Shown here piece after piece: positions 42,532 to 49,711 of a stretch of 64,000 nt of DNA (position 1 is its first letter; every line of letters starts with the position of its first letter). The notes beneath the pieces were generated by a model. The model was not told the DNA's origin. It ran no database searches and was given only the letters and a program-made list of their open reading frames with translations. The translations under genes were made by a program, and so were the position numbers. Source of the stretch: Candidatus Saccharimonadota bacterium (GTDB lineage: Bacteria; Patescibacteriota; Saccharimonadia; Saccharimonadales; Saccharimonadaceae); contig JAFWJH010000004.1 of assembly GCA_017511645.1 (NCBI GenBank), positions 25,737 through 89,736 of the forward strand, read 5' to 3'.

Positions 42532-44130
42532 CTACTCTGCCACACAACGGACGGGAAAGCCGTTGCTCCTGTAGTAGATGTTGGCCGGGTTAACATTATC
42601 AGAATAGAAGAACAGGTAAAAGGCGCTAGAAGTACTGTCTACCGCGCTAGACCAGTAGCTCCCGCTGCCAGCTGAATCGTAAAGCGAGCCATTACTGACG
42701 TTGCCGGACCGCACAAAGTAGAGCGGGCTAGCTACCATTTTGTTGTAGCCACCTGTAGCATATCCTGCCGTGTTTTTATCGTCCTTAGTAATATCATAAG
42801 CATATAATAGTTTAGAGAATTCATAGGTTCTAGTATCTGGTAGTCTCCAGCCTTTAGGACAAATGGAGTTAGCAGCATTACCACCACCGATATTACCAGA
42901 AGCATTAGAAGCTACTGCGGCAGTCCAGTTGTAATAGTTACCAGATTTACCATGACCATTCTTATATCCATCTGGCTCTGCATTACCACGATCATAGGAA
43001 TATGGAGAACTGGTACTATTAGTCCAAGTAGTAGAGTTTAAGTCACTTGGTGCTATGGTGCTTCTTAGTGGAGTCCAGGTAATAGTGCCTCCTGTACAAG
43101 TAGGATCATCATTAGAACAGGAGTAACCATTATTAGTGTCATAACCTTTAGAACCATAGAGAGTAAGGTTAGTATCATTAGACGTAAAGGTACGCATAGC
43201 AATGCTACCATCTGGTTTAGTAGTATTAAAGTCTAGATCTAGATTCTCTGTCATCCAACATTGGCCTTCAGCATCATTTAGTTTGTTGTTTTGGAGCTTA
43301 GTGATCCAGTAGATACTATTGTCTCTTGTATCTACTACTTCTAGGTCTGATGCAGCTCCAAAGACATTAGCCGCATTACAAATAGATGAGTTCATATCCT
43401 GCATCTTGTAATAATAGTTAGTATCTCCAGTACTAGGATCTTGTACTGGTACTTTAGATTTACCAGCATTCTCAAAGGCTTTGGCTAAAGTAGTAGGTTG
43501 GACAGCAGAGGATGGGTGAAACATAACGTACTTTACTTGGCCAGTATAGGTACCAGATGCTTGAGTGCCACTAATATAGGCATCATAGGTAGCAGTGATC
43601 TTAGAACCAGTAGCGCTATCTACAGTACCAGATGCTTTCTTAGCTATTTCTGTCCAGGTAGAGGGGATAGTATGGAAGAGATTATCATTATAGCCAGGAG
43701 ATATTGCTACAGTACCATCAGTATTACCTAACTTAAAGGACCAGGAAGAGGTAGTAGTATCTATATTGCTTGGATCATAGACTCCTGTGGCAATATTAGA
43801 CCCGCTAGTACCAACTAGATTAGTATTACCTTCTGTATCGTCACTAGCCCCTCTAGCATAGACAATAAAGCCATCCTTATCATTACAGTACATTGTAAAG
43901 GTAGTAGGTGCTCCACCTAGATTAGGATAGTATTGATTGTTTATTACTGACTGGGTATGGGTAGAAGATGATCCTCCATCTATGGTACAAGAGACTGGTA
44001 GGTTAAGAGTAAAGTGGTCTACGCCGGATGAGTCGGCAAAAGTCGCCGGTGCCAATATAAGAGTATAGGTGGCAAATGCGACAAACAAGCCGCAAGCTGC
44101 CAAAAGCCTACTGCTAAGATACTTCTTCAT
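42532..44130 (-). CDS. Secreted surface protein with FISUMP-type C-terminal domain
   Basis: 532 residues. Signal peptide (about 1-32, LLAACGLFVAFATYTLILAPATFA). A Thr/Ser-rich beta region (35-210) contains two cysteines (VSCTIDG, MYCNDKDG). The FISUMP-like domain (about 240-532) shows QCWMTENLDLDF, NYYNWTAAVASNASG, SICPKGWRLPD, SGSYWSSAVDS and GFPVRCVAE. Codon use (many CTA, ACT, AGT, TAC) differs from neighbouring housekeeping genes but resembles the paralog at 10905-12293, suggesting a shared history. Function unknown, likely surface contact. TATAAT at 44157-44162. Confidence 0.85.
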   Translation of the reverse strand: MKKYLSSRLLAACGLFVAFATYTLILAPATFADSSGVDHFTLNLPVSCTIDGGSSSTHTQSVINNQYYPNLGGAPTTFTMYCNDKDGFIVYARGASDDTEGNTNLVGTSGSNIATGVYDPSNIDTTTSSWSFKLGNTDGTVAISPGYNDNLFHTIPSTWTEIAKKASGTVDSATGSKITATYDAYISGTQASGTYTGQVKYVMFHPSSAVQPTTLAKAFENAGKSKVPVQDPSTGDTNYYYKMQDMNSSICNAANVFGAASDLEVVDTRDNSIYWITKLQNNKLNDAEGQCWMTENLDLDFNTTKPDGSIAMRTFTSNDTNLTLYGSKGYDTNNGYSCSNDDPTCTGGTITWTPLRSTIAPSDLNSTTWTNSTSSPYSYDRGNAEPDGYKNGHGKSGNYYNWTAAVASNASGNIGGGNAANSICPKGWRLPDTRTYEFSKLLYAYDITKDDKNTAGYATGGYNKMVASPLYFVRSGNVSNGSLYDSAGSGSYWSSAVDSTSSAFYLFFYSDNVNPANIYYRSNGFPVRCVAE

Positions 44131-44156
44131 GTTAATTCCCGTTTATTGTTATGGTT

Positions 44157-44162
44157 ATTATA
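44157..44162 (-). promoter_or_regulatory. Extended -10 promoter of the second FISUMP gene
   Basis: Reverse strand TGG-TATAAT; leader about 20 nt with a weak CGGGAA before the ATG. Confidence 0.55.
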
Positions 44163-44197
44163 CCACACAATTACATTTAAACACAAAATTTTTATTT

Positions 44198-44938
44198 TTA
44201 TTTTTTATTCAAATTATATAGCTTTTGCCAATCAGAGAGTTTTAAGTCACCTGGCCGAGCATCAATATTAATATTAAGATCAGTAAAAATCTGCACTAGC
44301 TCTGCTTTAGATTTTAACCCTGCCAAGTTATGAACCAATTTTTTGCGCGGTGCAGCAAACCCTCGTTTAATCAAGCCAAACACTTCATCCGACACTTCTG
44401 GCACATGCGGAATCAACACAATTACTTGACTATCCACCTTTGGCGGCGGCGTAAACTCTGCTCGCTCTACCACTGGGCCTAGCTCCACTTCTGCCCGGTT
44501 TTTAACAAACAGCGAAAGTAAAGTCTCCTTATCACTAGCAATTCTTTCTGCTACTTCTTTTTGAATCAAAAGAACCACCCGCTCTGGCCTGTTTTCTACC
44601 GTTAATAATTTCTCGATAATCGGACTAGTAATATAATATGGTATATTGCCGGCTATAGTGTATGATTTGTCAATTTTTGCAAAATCAAAATCTAAAATAT
44701 CTGCATTAATCACCTCAAGATTTTTACCAGGAAAAGATTTTGGTAGATTTTCGGCCAAATTTTTATCATATTCCACTGCGACTACCGCTTCAAATCGTTT
44801 CAAAAGACTACTAGTTAAAGTCCCAAGACCCGGCCCAATCTCAAGGCACATCTCGCCATTACCAGCTAACGCCGCAATCTCGTCTAGAATCGCCCGATTT
44901 TTTAGCCAATGTTGGCCTAAAGATTTATTATTTTTCAT
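44198..44938 (-). CDS. rsmA: 16S rRNA dimethyladenosine transferase
   Basis: 246 residues. SAM motif LEIGPGLGTLTSSLL, catalytic motif AGNIPYYITSPIIEKLL, FTPPPKVDSQVIVL and the C-terminal domain with FAAPRKKLVHNLAGL. It dimethylates two adjacent adenines of the 16S helix 45. It follows the Rpf-like gene with no gap (stop 44939, start 44938), the same order as rpfB-rsmA in Actinobacteria and yabE-rsmA regions in Firmicutes. Confidence 0.95.
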   Translation of the reverse strand: MKNNKSLGQHWLKNRAILDEIAALAGNGEMCLEIGPGLGTLTSSLLKRFEAVVAVEYDKNLAENLPKSFPGKNLEVINADILDFDFAKIDKSYTIAGNIPYYITSPIIEKLLTVENRPERVVLLIQKEVAERIASDKETLLSLFVKNRAEVELGPVVERAEFTPPPKVDSQVIVLIPHVPEVSDEVFGLIKRGFAAPRKKLVHNLAGLKSKAELVQIFTDLNINIDARPGDLKLSDWQKLYNLNKK

Positions 44939-45976
44939 CTAATACCAGCCGTGTGTATACCAATGATTAAGTGCTTGTGTCCACCCGCCATATCTACCAT
45001 TCACGTAACCAATCATCCACCTGATCTGTGTCACTGGGTTAGTCTCCCAATCACTAGCGATCGAAGCCATCTTGCTACCTGGCAAGGCTTGTGGGATACC
45101 ATACGCCCCCGAGGCGTTCGCAGCATCTACCCTACAGCCACTCTCGTGATAAATCAAATCTAACGCCGCCGAAAGCTCTGATTCGCTCACGCCCGCCTGA
45201 CGCGCCCAACTAGCACAAGTCTCCCACTCTGGCGGCACAGACTTCTTTGCACCCACTGCTACTATTCGCTCTACCGGCGCTTTAATCATTTCTTCGGCTA
45301 CCAGCTCGCGCGACACTTCTTCATTATTAATATACTGTACATTGTATGTAATCTTTTTTACACCTACTTCGCCCAGCTGTCTCACTTCTGACGTGCCAAA
45401 AGGTAAACTATAATCTCTCTCTGCCCGCTCAGTAAAGGCAATCTCTTCCTCCACCGTCAAAGTCCTACCACCATTACGCGTAATTCGGTATACATTCGCC
45501 ACCCCTGCCTCTAGAAAATTAGTATTTGGCGCCAGCTCTACTTCGTCGCCATCATATAAAGCTAGACCGGCTTCTTTCGCAATAGTTTTAAAATCTCTAC
45601 TTGCCGTCATAACATATTTAGTAGTCTTGCCATCTTCTACTACTACTGGCCGCGCCCGATAGATATTAATGAAAAAATTATCGGCGTTTATCTCGGTTTC
45701 TAAGCCTGGCTCCACAATATCACCATCATTGATCACGATATCCGCCCGCTCAATCGCCTCTTTTACCGTCTCGGCATCTGTTTTTACGGTCAATTTTTGG
45801 CCATCATCATAAAAAGTCACAAACTTCGCCCCCTCCGCTAAATAACTATCCTGGGTGCCATCCCCCTCAGCAAAAGTATTTCGAGCCGTCAATCCTATCA
45901 GTACCCCAAAAATCACTATCAAAGAGATAGCTACTACAAAACTAAGAGCCTGATCGATTTTTCTCGAAAGTCTCAT
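44939..45976 (-). CDS. Rpf/YabE-like secreted cell-wall lytic protein
   Basis: 345 residues. N-terminal signal/anchor (about 8-32). A DUF348-like ubiquitin-fold region follows, probably two copies (about 50-150, TVKTDAETVKEAIERADIVINDGDIVEPGLE and FKTIAKEAGLALYDGDEVE). A G5-like domain (about 165-240) follows. The C-terminal lysozyme-like/transglycosylase domain (about 250-345) carries catalytic Glu in LIYHESGCRVDAANASGAYGIPQ and ends NHWYTHGWY. It likely cuts peptidoglycan outside the cell. Predicted leaderless; co-transcribed with rsmA. Confidence 0.85.
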   Translation of the reverse strand: MRLSRKIDQALSFVVAISLIVIFGVLIGLTARNTFAEGDGTQDSYLAEGAKFVTFYDDGQKLTVKTDAETVKEAIERADIVINDGDIVEPGLETEINADNFFINIYRARPVVVEDGKTTKYVMTASRDFKTIAKEAGLALYDGDEVELAPNTNFLEAGVANVYRITRNGGRTLTVEEEIAFTERAERDYSLPFGTSEVRQLGEVGVKKITYNVQYINNEEVSRELVAEEMIKAPVERIVAVGAKKSVPPEWETCASWARQAGVSESELSAALDLIYHESGCRVDAANASGAYGIPQALPGSKMASIASDWETNPVTQIRWMIGYVNGRYGGWTQALNHWYTHGWY

Positions 45977-45982
45977 ATTCCC

Positions 45983-45988
45983 ATTATA
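45983..45988 (-). promoter_or_regulatory. Leaderless promoter of the Rpf-like gene
   Basis: Reverse strand TGA-TATAAT, 6 bases before the ATG at 45976. Confidence 0.7.
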
Positions 45989-46018
45989 TCATACTTATGC
46001 CAAAAAGTCCACCCCTAT

Positions 46019-46047
46019 AAAAAGTCCACCGCGAGGTGGGGCTTTTT
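46019..46047. terminator. Intrinsic terminator of the candidate ncRNA
   Basis: AAAAGTCCACC and GGTGGGGCTTTT around GCGA. The stem has T-runs on both strands; on the minus strand it closes the RNA starting near 46166. Confidence 0.7.
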
Positions 46048-46166
46048 AGATTCTAATTTCTAGGTGGGACTGAAAGTCTAATTTAGCCAAAACAGCTCTA
46101 CACTCTCCACCCTTTTTCACACTTCCCGGCTTGGGCCACTTTCAACGTCGGATTTGGTCCAAACCT
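46023..46166 (-). ncRNA. Candidate independent small RNA of unknown class
   Basis: A minus-strand unit of about 143 nt with its own promoter (TTGACA-16-TAAAAT) and terminator and no credible ORF. Internal pairing includes a GG-TTTG/CAAA-CC hairpin near the 5' end and TGAAAGT/ACTTTCA joining about 46145 and 46070. It lies in the 352-base gap between two genes. I do not recognise SRP, 6S, tmRNA or RNase P signatures. Confidence 0.55.
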
Positions 46167-46172
46167 GATTTT

Positions 46173-46200
46173 ATTTTAGCATAGGCAAAATGCTTGTCAA
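46173..46200 (-). promoter_or_regulatory. Promoter of the candidate small RNA
   Basis: Reverse strand TTGACA (46195-46200), 16 bases ending TGC, TAAAAT (46173-46178). Confidence 0.7.
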
Positions 46201-46290
46201 CCTTGTTTTTTCAAATTATTTATGGTTTAATTTGTCTCTGCTTTTGTCATATTTCACAGAGGTAATTCCCAAAAACCGAACAAAAATTAC

Positions 46291-46321
46291 TTGACAAACA
46301 TAAGGCTTATTGTGATATAAT
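46291..46321 (+). promoter_or_regulatory. Leaderless promoter of the CPTC membrane protein
   Basis: TTGACA (46291-46296), 19 bases ending TGTGA, TATAAT (46316-46321), 7 bases before the ATG. Confidence 0.7.
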
Positions 46322-46328
46322 ATATCAT

Positions 46329-46943
46329 ATGAATTGGAGGAAATGGCTCGACGAGTTTGTGTTAGCCACTAACGGTATTTTACTTGCCACTAAAGAAAAA
46401 CGTTTTTGGTATGGTTTTATTCCGGCTTTTTTCTTTTTCGGCTTTTTAATGAACCTCCTCTCTGGCGGATTTGCCAAGTTTGAACTAATGGGCGCACTCG
46501 GATTTCCTGCTAATCTCCGAGTATTAAGCTCCGCATTTGTCGCTACACTCGGTATCGGTCAGCCATTTTTAGATTGGCTACCAATTTTTGCCATCTCTAT
46601 TTTACAGGGCATTTTGATCGGCCTAATAGTGCTATTGTGGAATAAAAAACGCGAACAAAACTCCGCCAACCTCGAAAAAGCCGGTATCATCACTGGCCTC
46701 ATCGCTCTTGGCGCTGGCTGCCCCACCTGTGGCACCACCCTACTCACGCCACTCCTTGGCGCCATTTTTTCCACCAGTGGCCTTGCCATCACTGGCGCCG
46801 TCTCTACTATTGTCACCTGGTTAGCCATCATTATTGCTATTTTGTCCCTCAAGCGACTAGGCGAAGAATCTTATGTTACAATTATTAATGAAAAGTATCT
46901 CGCTAAAAAGGCTAAAAAGGAGAATCGTGAAAAAAGTACTTAG
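46329..46943 (+). CDS. Membrane protein with CPTC motif, possible thiol-redox partner
   Basis: 204 residues with about five transmembrane helices and a CPTC motif (residues 131-134, GLIALGAGCPTCGTTLLTPLLGAIF) at a helix boundary. The next gene overlaps it and encodes a DsbA-like thioredoxin-fold protein. By position it could reoxidise or reduce that partner, as DsbB or VKOR do, though it resembles neither in sequence that I can see. Role is inference from motif and neighbour. Confidence 0.7.
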   Translation: MNWRKWLDEFVLATNGILLATKEKRFWYGFIPAFFFFGFLMNLLSGGFAKFELMGALGFPANLRVLSSAFVATLGIGQPFLDWLPIFAISILQGILIGLIVLLWNKKREQNSANLEKAGIITGLIALGAGCPTCGTTLLTPLLGAIFSTSGLAITGAVSTIVTWLAIIIAILSLKRLGEESYVTIINEKYLAKKAKKENREKST

Positions 46944-47622
46944 AGTAGTTGGGCTAATTTTAGTAGTAGTAATCGTTTTCGCCGCTATTATCGCTAGTAT
47001 GGTAACAAAGCCGTCCAATTCCGACAAAGTCTGGGATACCGAAATGACACTTGGCAACCCAGAAGCTAAAAACTATTTTATCGTCTACTCCGATCTAGTT
47101 TGTCCTTATTGTATTGCCTTCGAAAACGCCATCGTCGAACATGAAGAAGAATTTCAGCAATATATCGAAGAAAACGACATCTTGTTCGAAGTACGCTTGT
47201 CGGACTTTCTCTATGAATACGGCGAAACTAATCCTATCCACTCGCGCTATTCAGCACTCGGCGCCTACTGCGCCAAAAACGAAGGCAAGTTCTGGGACTA
47301 TTATAATCTTGCCGTTACCAGTGTTTGGAACGATTATTTCAAATCTTCTGGCAAAGCCGCCTTTACTAAGATGGCCAATCTCGGTAAAGATTACTGGATC
47401 GATATTGGTAAAGAAGTCGGGCTGACAGAAGATTTCGAGAAATGCGTACGAGACGAATACACTCTAGACGAAATCGTCGAAAACGCTAATAAAACTACCA
47501 AACTCGCCAGTGGTATGCCATATTTCAAGTTCAACAACTACACTAGCTCTGGTTTTGACCTTGGCTGGGACTATCAATACGTCTTGATGTATTTCCAAGC
47601 CGGGCTAGATAGCCTTAAATAA
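46927..47622 (+). CDS. Membrane-anchored DsbA-like thiol-disulfide oxidoreductase
   Basis: 231 residues from a GTG at 46927 with AAGGAG before it; the open frame extends upstream inside the previous gene. N-terminal anchor (about 5-26). Thioredoxin-fold active site CPYC at 59-62 (FIVYSDLVCPYCIAFENAI), an inserted helical domain, and a cis-proline loop (ASGMPYFKFNN). It likely makes or shuffles disulfides in exported proteins such as the cysteine-containing surface proteins here. It overlaps the upstream gene by 17 bases and the convergent rarA by 18 bases. Confidence 0.85.
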   Translation: MKKVLRVVGLILVVVIVFAAIIASMVTKPSNSDKVWDTEMTLGNPEAKNYFIVYSDLVCPYCIAFENAIVEHEEEFQQYIEENDILFEVRLSDFLYEYGETNPIHSRYSALGAYCAKNEGKFWDYYNLAVTSVWNDYFKSSGKAAFTKMANLGKDYWIDIGKEVGLTEDFEKCVRDEYTLDEIVENANKTTKLASGMPYFKFNNYTSSGFDLGWDYQYVLMYFQAGLDSLK

Positions 47623-48786
47623 TTTTTCATTTTTGATGCCGTCAGGCAAATAATTCTTATCAAGATGAAACCCAGCTTCCCATTTTTGCCCTTTACCATA
47701 TCCAAGATCTTTCATTAATTTTGTCGGTGCATTACGTAGCCATACTGGCACTGGCTCATTTAAAGTCTTACGTGCTAGATTTAGCGCCGCATACCATGCA
47801 TCTGTCGTAGCACGTGATTTTTTCGACTTTGCGAGCGCTACTACCGTATGCGCCAAAATTAGCCCCGACTCTGGCATCCCTACTCTCTCTACCGCTTGAA
47901 AACACGCCGTTGCGAGCCCGAGCGCACCATTACCAGCAAGTCCAATATCTTCTGAAGCAAATATCACCATCCGCCGCGCTATAAACTTTGGGTCCTCTCC
48001 GGCCTCCACCATCCGCGCCAAATAGTACAATGCTGCATCCACATCAGACCCCCGCATCGATTTGATAAACGCTGATATTGTATCGTAATGTTTATCACCT
48101 TTTTTGTCGTATCCTGGCATTTTTTTGCCAGCCGCCTCTAATACAATCTTCTCGTCTACTTTTTCCGCCAAAGACAACGCCAACTCCAAATCACCTAATG
48201 CCGAACGCGCATCACCGCCCGACATCTCTGCAATTAAATCCAAAGCTTTTTTCGACACTCGTTTGCTAGCTTTTTCAGTTTTAACCGCTCGTCTTAATAC
48301 TTCTAGAATTGCTTGTTTATTCAGTGGTGCCACTACCACCACCCGCGACCGCGACAATAAAGGCGATATCACTTCAAAAGACGGGTTTTCAGTAGTCGCC
48401 CCAATTAGCGTAATTAATCCAGACTCCACATGCGGCAAAAACGCATCTTGCTGTGCCTTATTAAATCTATGAATCTCATCTACAAATAATATCGTACGAG
48501 TCTTTAGATTCCAATTAATCTTGGCCCTTGACACTACTTCTTCTACATCTTTCTTACCCGCAGTTACGGCCGATATCTCAATAAAGTCAGCCTTAAACTC
48601 GCTAGCTAGTATCCGCGCAAGTGTAGTTTTGCCCGTACCTGGCGGCCCCCAAAAAATCAAGTTCACCGGCTCGCCTTTTTTCACAATCTCCGTCAAAATT
48701 TTACCATCCCCCACAATCTCTTCTTGGCCCAACACATCTGATAATTTCTTTGGACGCATCCTCTCAGCTAGTGGCACTCTATTCAT
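47605..48786 (-). CDS. rarA: Replication-associated recombination ATPase RarA (MgsA)
   Basis: 393 residues. AAA+ Walker A IFWGPPGTGKTTLARILA, Walker B ILFVDEIHRFNKAQQDAFLPHVESG, sensor LIGATTENPSFEV, and the C-terminal tetramerisation region with DIGLAGNGALGLATACFQAVERVGMPE. It acts at stalled replication forks. Predicted leaderless (TATAAT 7 bases before the ATG). Confidence 0.95.
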   Translation of the reverse strand: MNRVPLAERMRPKKLSDVLGQEEIVGDGKILTEIVKKGEPVNLIFWGPPGTGKTTLARILASEFKADFIEISAVTAGKKDVEEVVSRAKINWNLKTRTILFVDEIHRFNKAQQDAFLPHVESGLITLIGATTENPSFEVISPLLSRSRVVVVAPLNKQAILEVLRRAVKTEKASKRVSKKALDLIAEMSGGDARSALGDLELALSLAEKVDEKIVLEAAGKKMPGYDKKGDKHYDTISAFIKSMRGSDVDAALYYLARMVEAGEDPKFIARRMVIFASEDIGLAGNGALGLATACFQAVERVGMPESGLILAHTVVALAKSKKSRATTDAWYAALNLARKTLNEPVPVWLRNAPTKLMKDLGYGKGQKWEAGFHLDKNYLPDGIKNEKLFKAI

Positions 48787-48793
48787 ACCATAT

Positions 48794-48799
48794 ATTATA
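48794..48799 (-). promoter_or_regulatory. Leaderless promoter of rarA
   Basis: Reverse strand TATAAT ends 7 bases before the ATG at 48786. No TGn precedes it. Confidence 0.55.
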
Positions 48800-48867
48800 T
48801 ATAAATCCTGCGCTTTTTGAAAATCTTTATGCTACAATTAAAGTGTATTAATAAAAGGAGGTAATAT

Positions 48868-49305
48868 ATGTCTGATTATGAGACATATCAACTAATTAAC
48901 AGTCTAGATACCAGCAGTTCCTACAGCAACTCTGCTGCCGGTGTAGGTATTTGGATTATCGTCGCAGCAATTCTTGCAATTATTGGCGGCATTCTAGCAT
49001 ATTTCTTATTCGTCAAGGCCAAAACCGCCCCAAAGAATAAGTTTTTGGTCTGGCTGAAAGATTTTCTATCTTTCAAAGTTATGTGGATCGAAACTATCCT
49101 CAAAATCACTTATTATATCGCTACTATCTTCGTAGTGCTCCTTTCATTCTCATTCTTGGGCGCTGGTGGCGCTGGCTTCTTGGCCTTCCTCTTCTGCCTC
49201 ATTCTCGGGCCAGTAGGCATTCGCTTATTCTACGAAATGAGCATCATGTTTATCATGATTTGGCGCAATACCAAAGATATCGCCGAAAATACCAAAAAGA
49301 AATAA
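48868..49305 (+). CDS. DUF4282-like membrane protein
   Basis: 145 residues. One transmembrane helix at about 26-50, then a DUF4282-like core (about 65-140): FKVMWIETILKITYYIATIFVVLLSFSFL, FLILGPVGIRLFYEM-type helix and the end MIWRNTKDIAENTKKK. Function of the family is unknown. A strong AAAAGGAGGT precedes the ATG; TGC-TACAAT at 48833-48838 is the likely -10 box. Confidence 0.75.
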   Translation: MSDYETYQLINSLDTSSSYSNSAAGVGIWIIVAAILAIIGGILAYFLFVKAKTAPKNKFLVWLKDFLSFKVMWIETILKITYYIATIFVVLLSFSFLGAGGAGFLAFLFCLILGPVGIRLFYEMSIMFIMIWRNTKDIAENTKKK

Positions 49306-49318
49306 CCCACCTCACATC

Positions 49319-49349
49319 AAAAATCTCCCCGAAAGGGGAGATTTTTAAA
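49319..49349 (+). terminator. Intrinsic terminator after the DUF4282-like gene
   Basis: AAAAATCTCCCC-GAAA-GGGGAGATTTTT stem. On the other strand it also follows the tRNA genes. Confidence 0.85.
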
Positions 49350-49357
49350 TGCAAATA

Positions 49358-49434
49358 TGGTGAGTCGGGAGGGGCTCGAACCCTCGACACCGGGCTTAAA
49401 AGGCCCGTGCTCTAACCAGCTGAGCTACCGACCC
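49358..49434 (-). tRNA. tRNA-Lys (UUU)
   Basis: 77 nt including an encoded CCA. Reverse strand acceptor GGGTCGG, D-arm TAGCTCAGCTGGTTAGAGC, anticodon loop with TTT, T-arm GAGGGTTCGAGCCCCTC. Third in a tRNA cluster read from the promoter near 49681. Confidence 0.95.
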
Positions 49435-49439
49435 AAATT

Positions 49440-49507
49440 GTTAATGGTGGGCACTTGCAGGAGTCGCATCGAAGATTCGACTCCGACTCTACAACGCATC
49501 ATGTTAA
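49440..49507 (-). pseudogene. tRNA-Val-like 3' remnant
   Basis: Between the Lys and Val genes lies a second copy of the tRNA-Val 3' end: GTTAATGGTGGGC followed by CAGGAGTCG, in both places (about 49439 and 49503). The copy keeps the GCCCACCA end but has about 5 extra bases in its T-loop and no recognisable D or anticodon arm. Probably a partial duplication. Confidence 0.55.
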
Positions 49508-49584
49508 TGGTGGGCGATACAGGAGTCGAACCTGTGACCTCGTCTACGTCAAAGACGCGCTCTAGCCAACTGAGCTAACCGCCC
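49508..49584 (-). tRNA. tRNA-Val (GAC)
   Basis: 77 nt with encoded CCA. Reverse strand acceptor GGGCGGT, TAGCTCAGTTGGCTAGAGC D-arm, anticodon stem CGTCT/AGACG with loop TTGACGT, T-arm ACAGGTTCGACTCCTGT. Confidence 0.93.
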
Positions 49585-49595
49585 GAATCGTCATA

Positions 49596-49671
49596 TGGTG
49601 GTTCCGGCTGGACTTGAACCAGCGACACAAGGCTCTTCAGGCCTCTGCTCTACCAACTGAGCTACAGAACC
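49596..49671 (-). tRNA. tRNA-Phe (GAA)
   Basis: 76 nt with encoded CCA. Reverse strand acceptor GGTTCTG, TAGCTCAGTTGGTAGAGC D-arm, anticodon loop CTGAAGA, T-arm GCTGGTTCAAGTCCAGC. Confidence 0.94.
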
Positions 49672-49680
49672 AATGTACGT

Positions 49681-49704
49681 ATTATAACACACTTGTGATA
49701 TAAT
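49681..49704. promoter_or_regulatory. Divergent promoters: tRNA cluster / hisS
   Basis: Reverse TGT-TATAAT (49681-49686) and forward TGA-TATAAT (49699-49704) form a near-palindrome of 24 bases. The forward box ends 7 bases before the hisS ATG; the reverse one starts the tRNA transcript near 49674. Confidence 0.75.
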
Positions 49705-49711
49705 TAAAAGT

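Noticed and set aside
49358..49671. CRISPR-like spacing of similar units
   Set aside because: The repeated similarity comes from tRNA T-arms and CCA ends; no regular repeat/spacer structure or cas genes.
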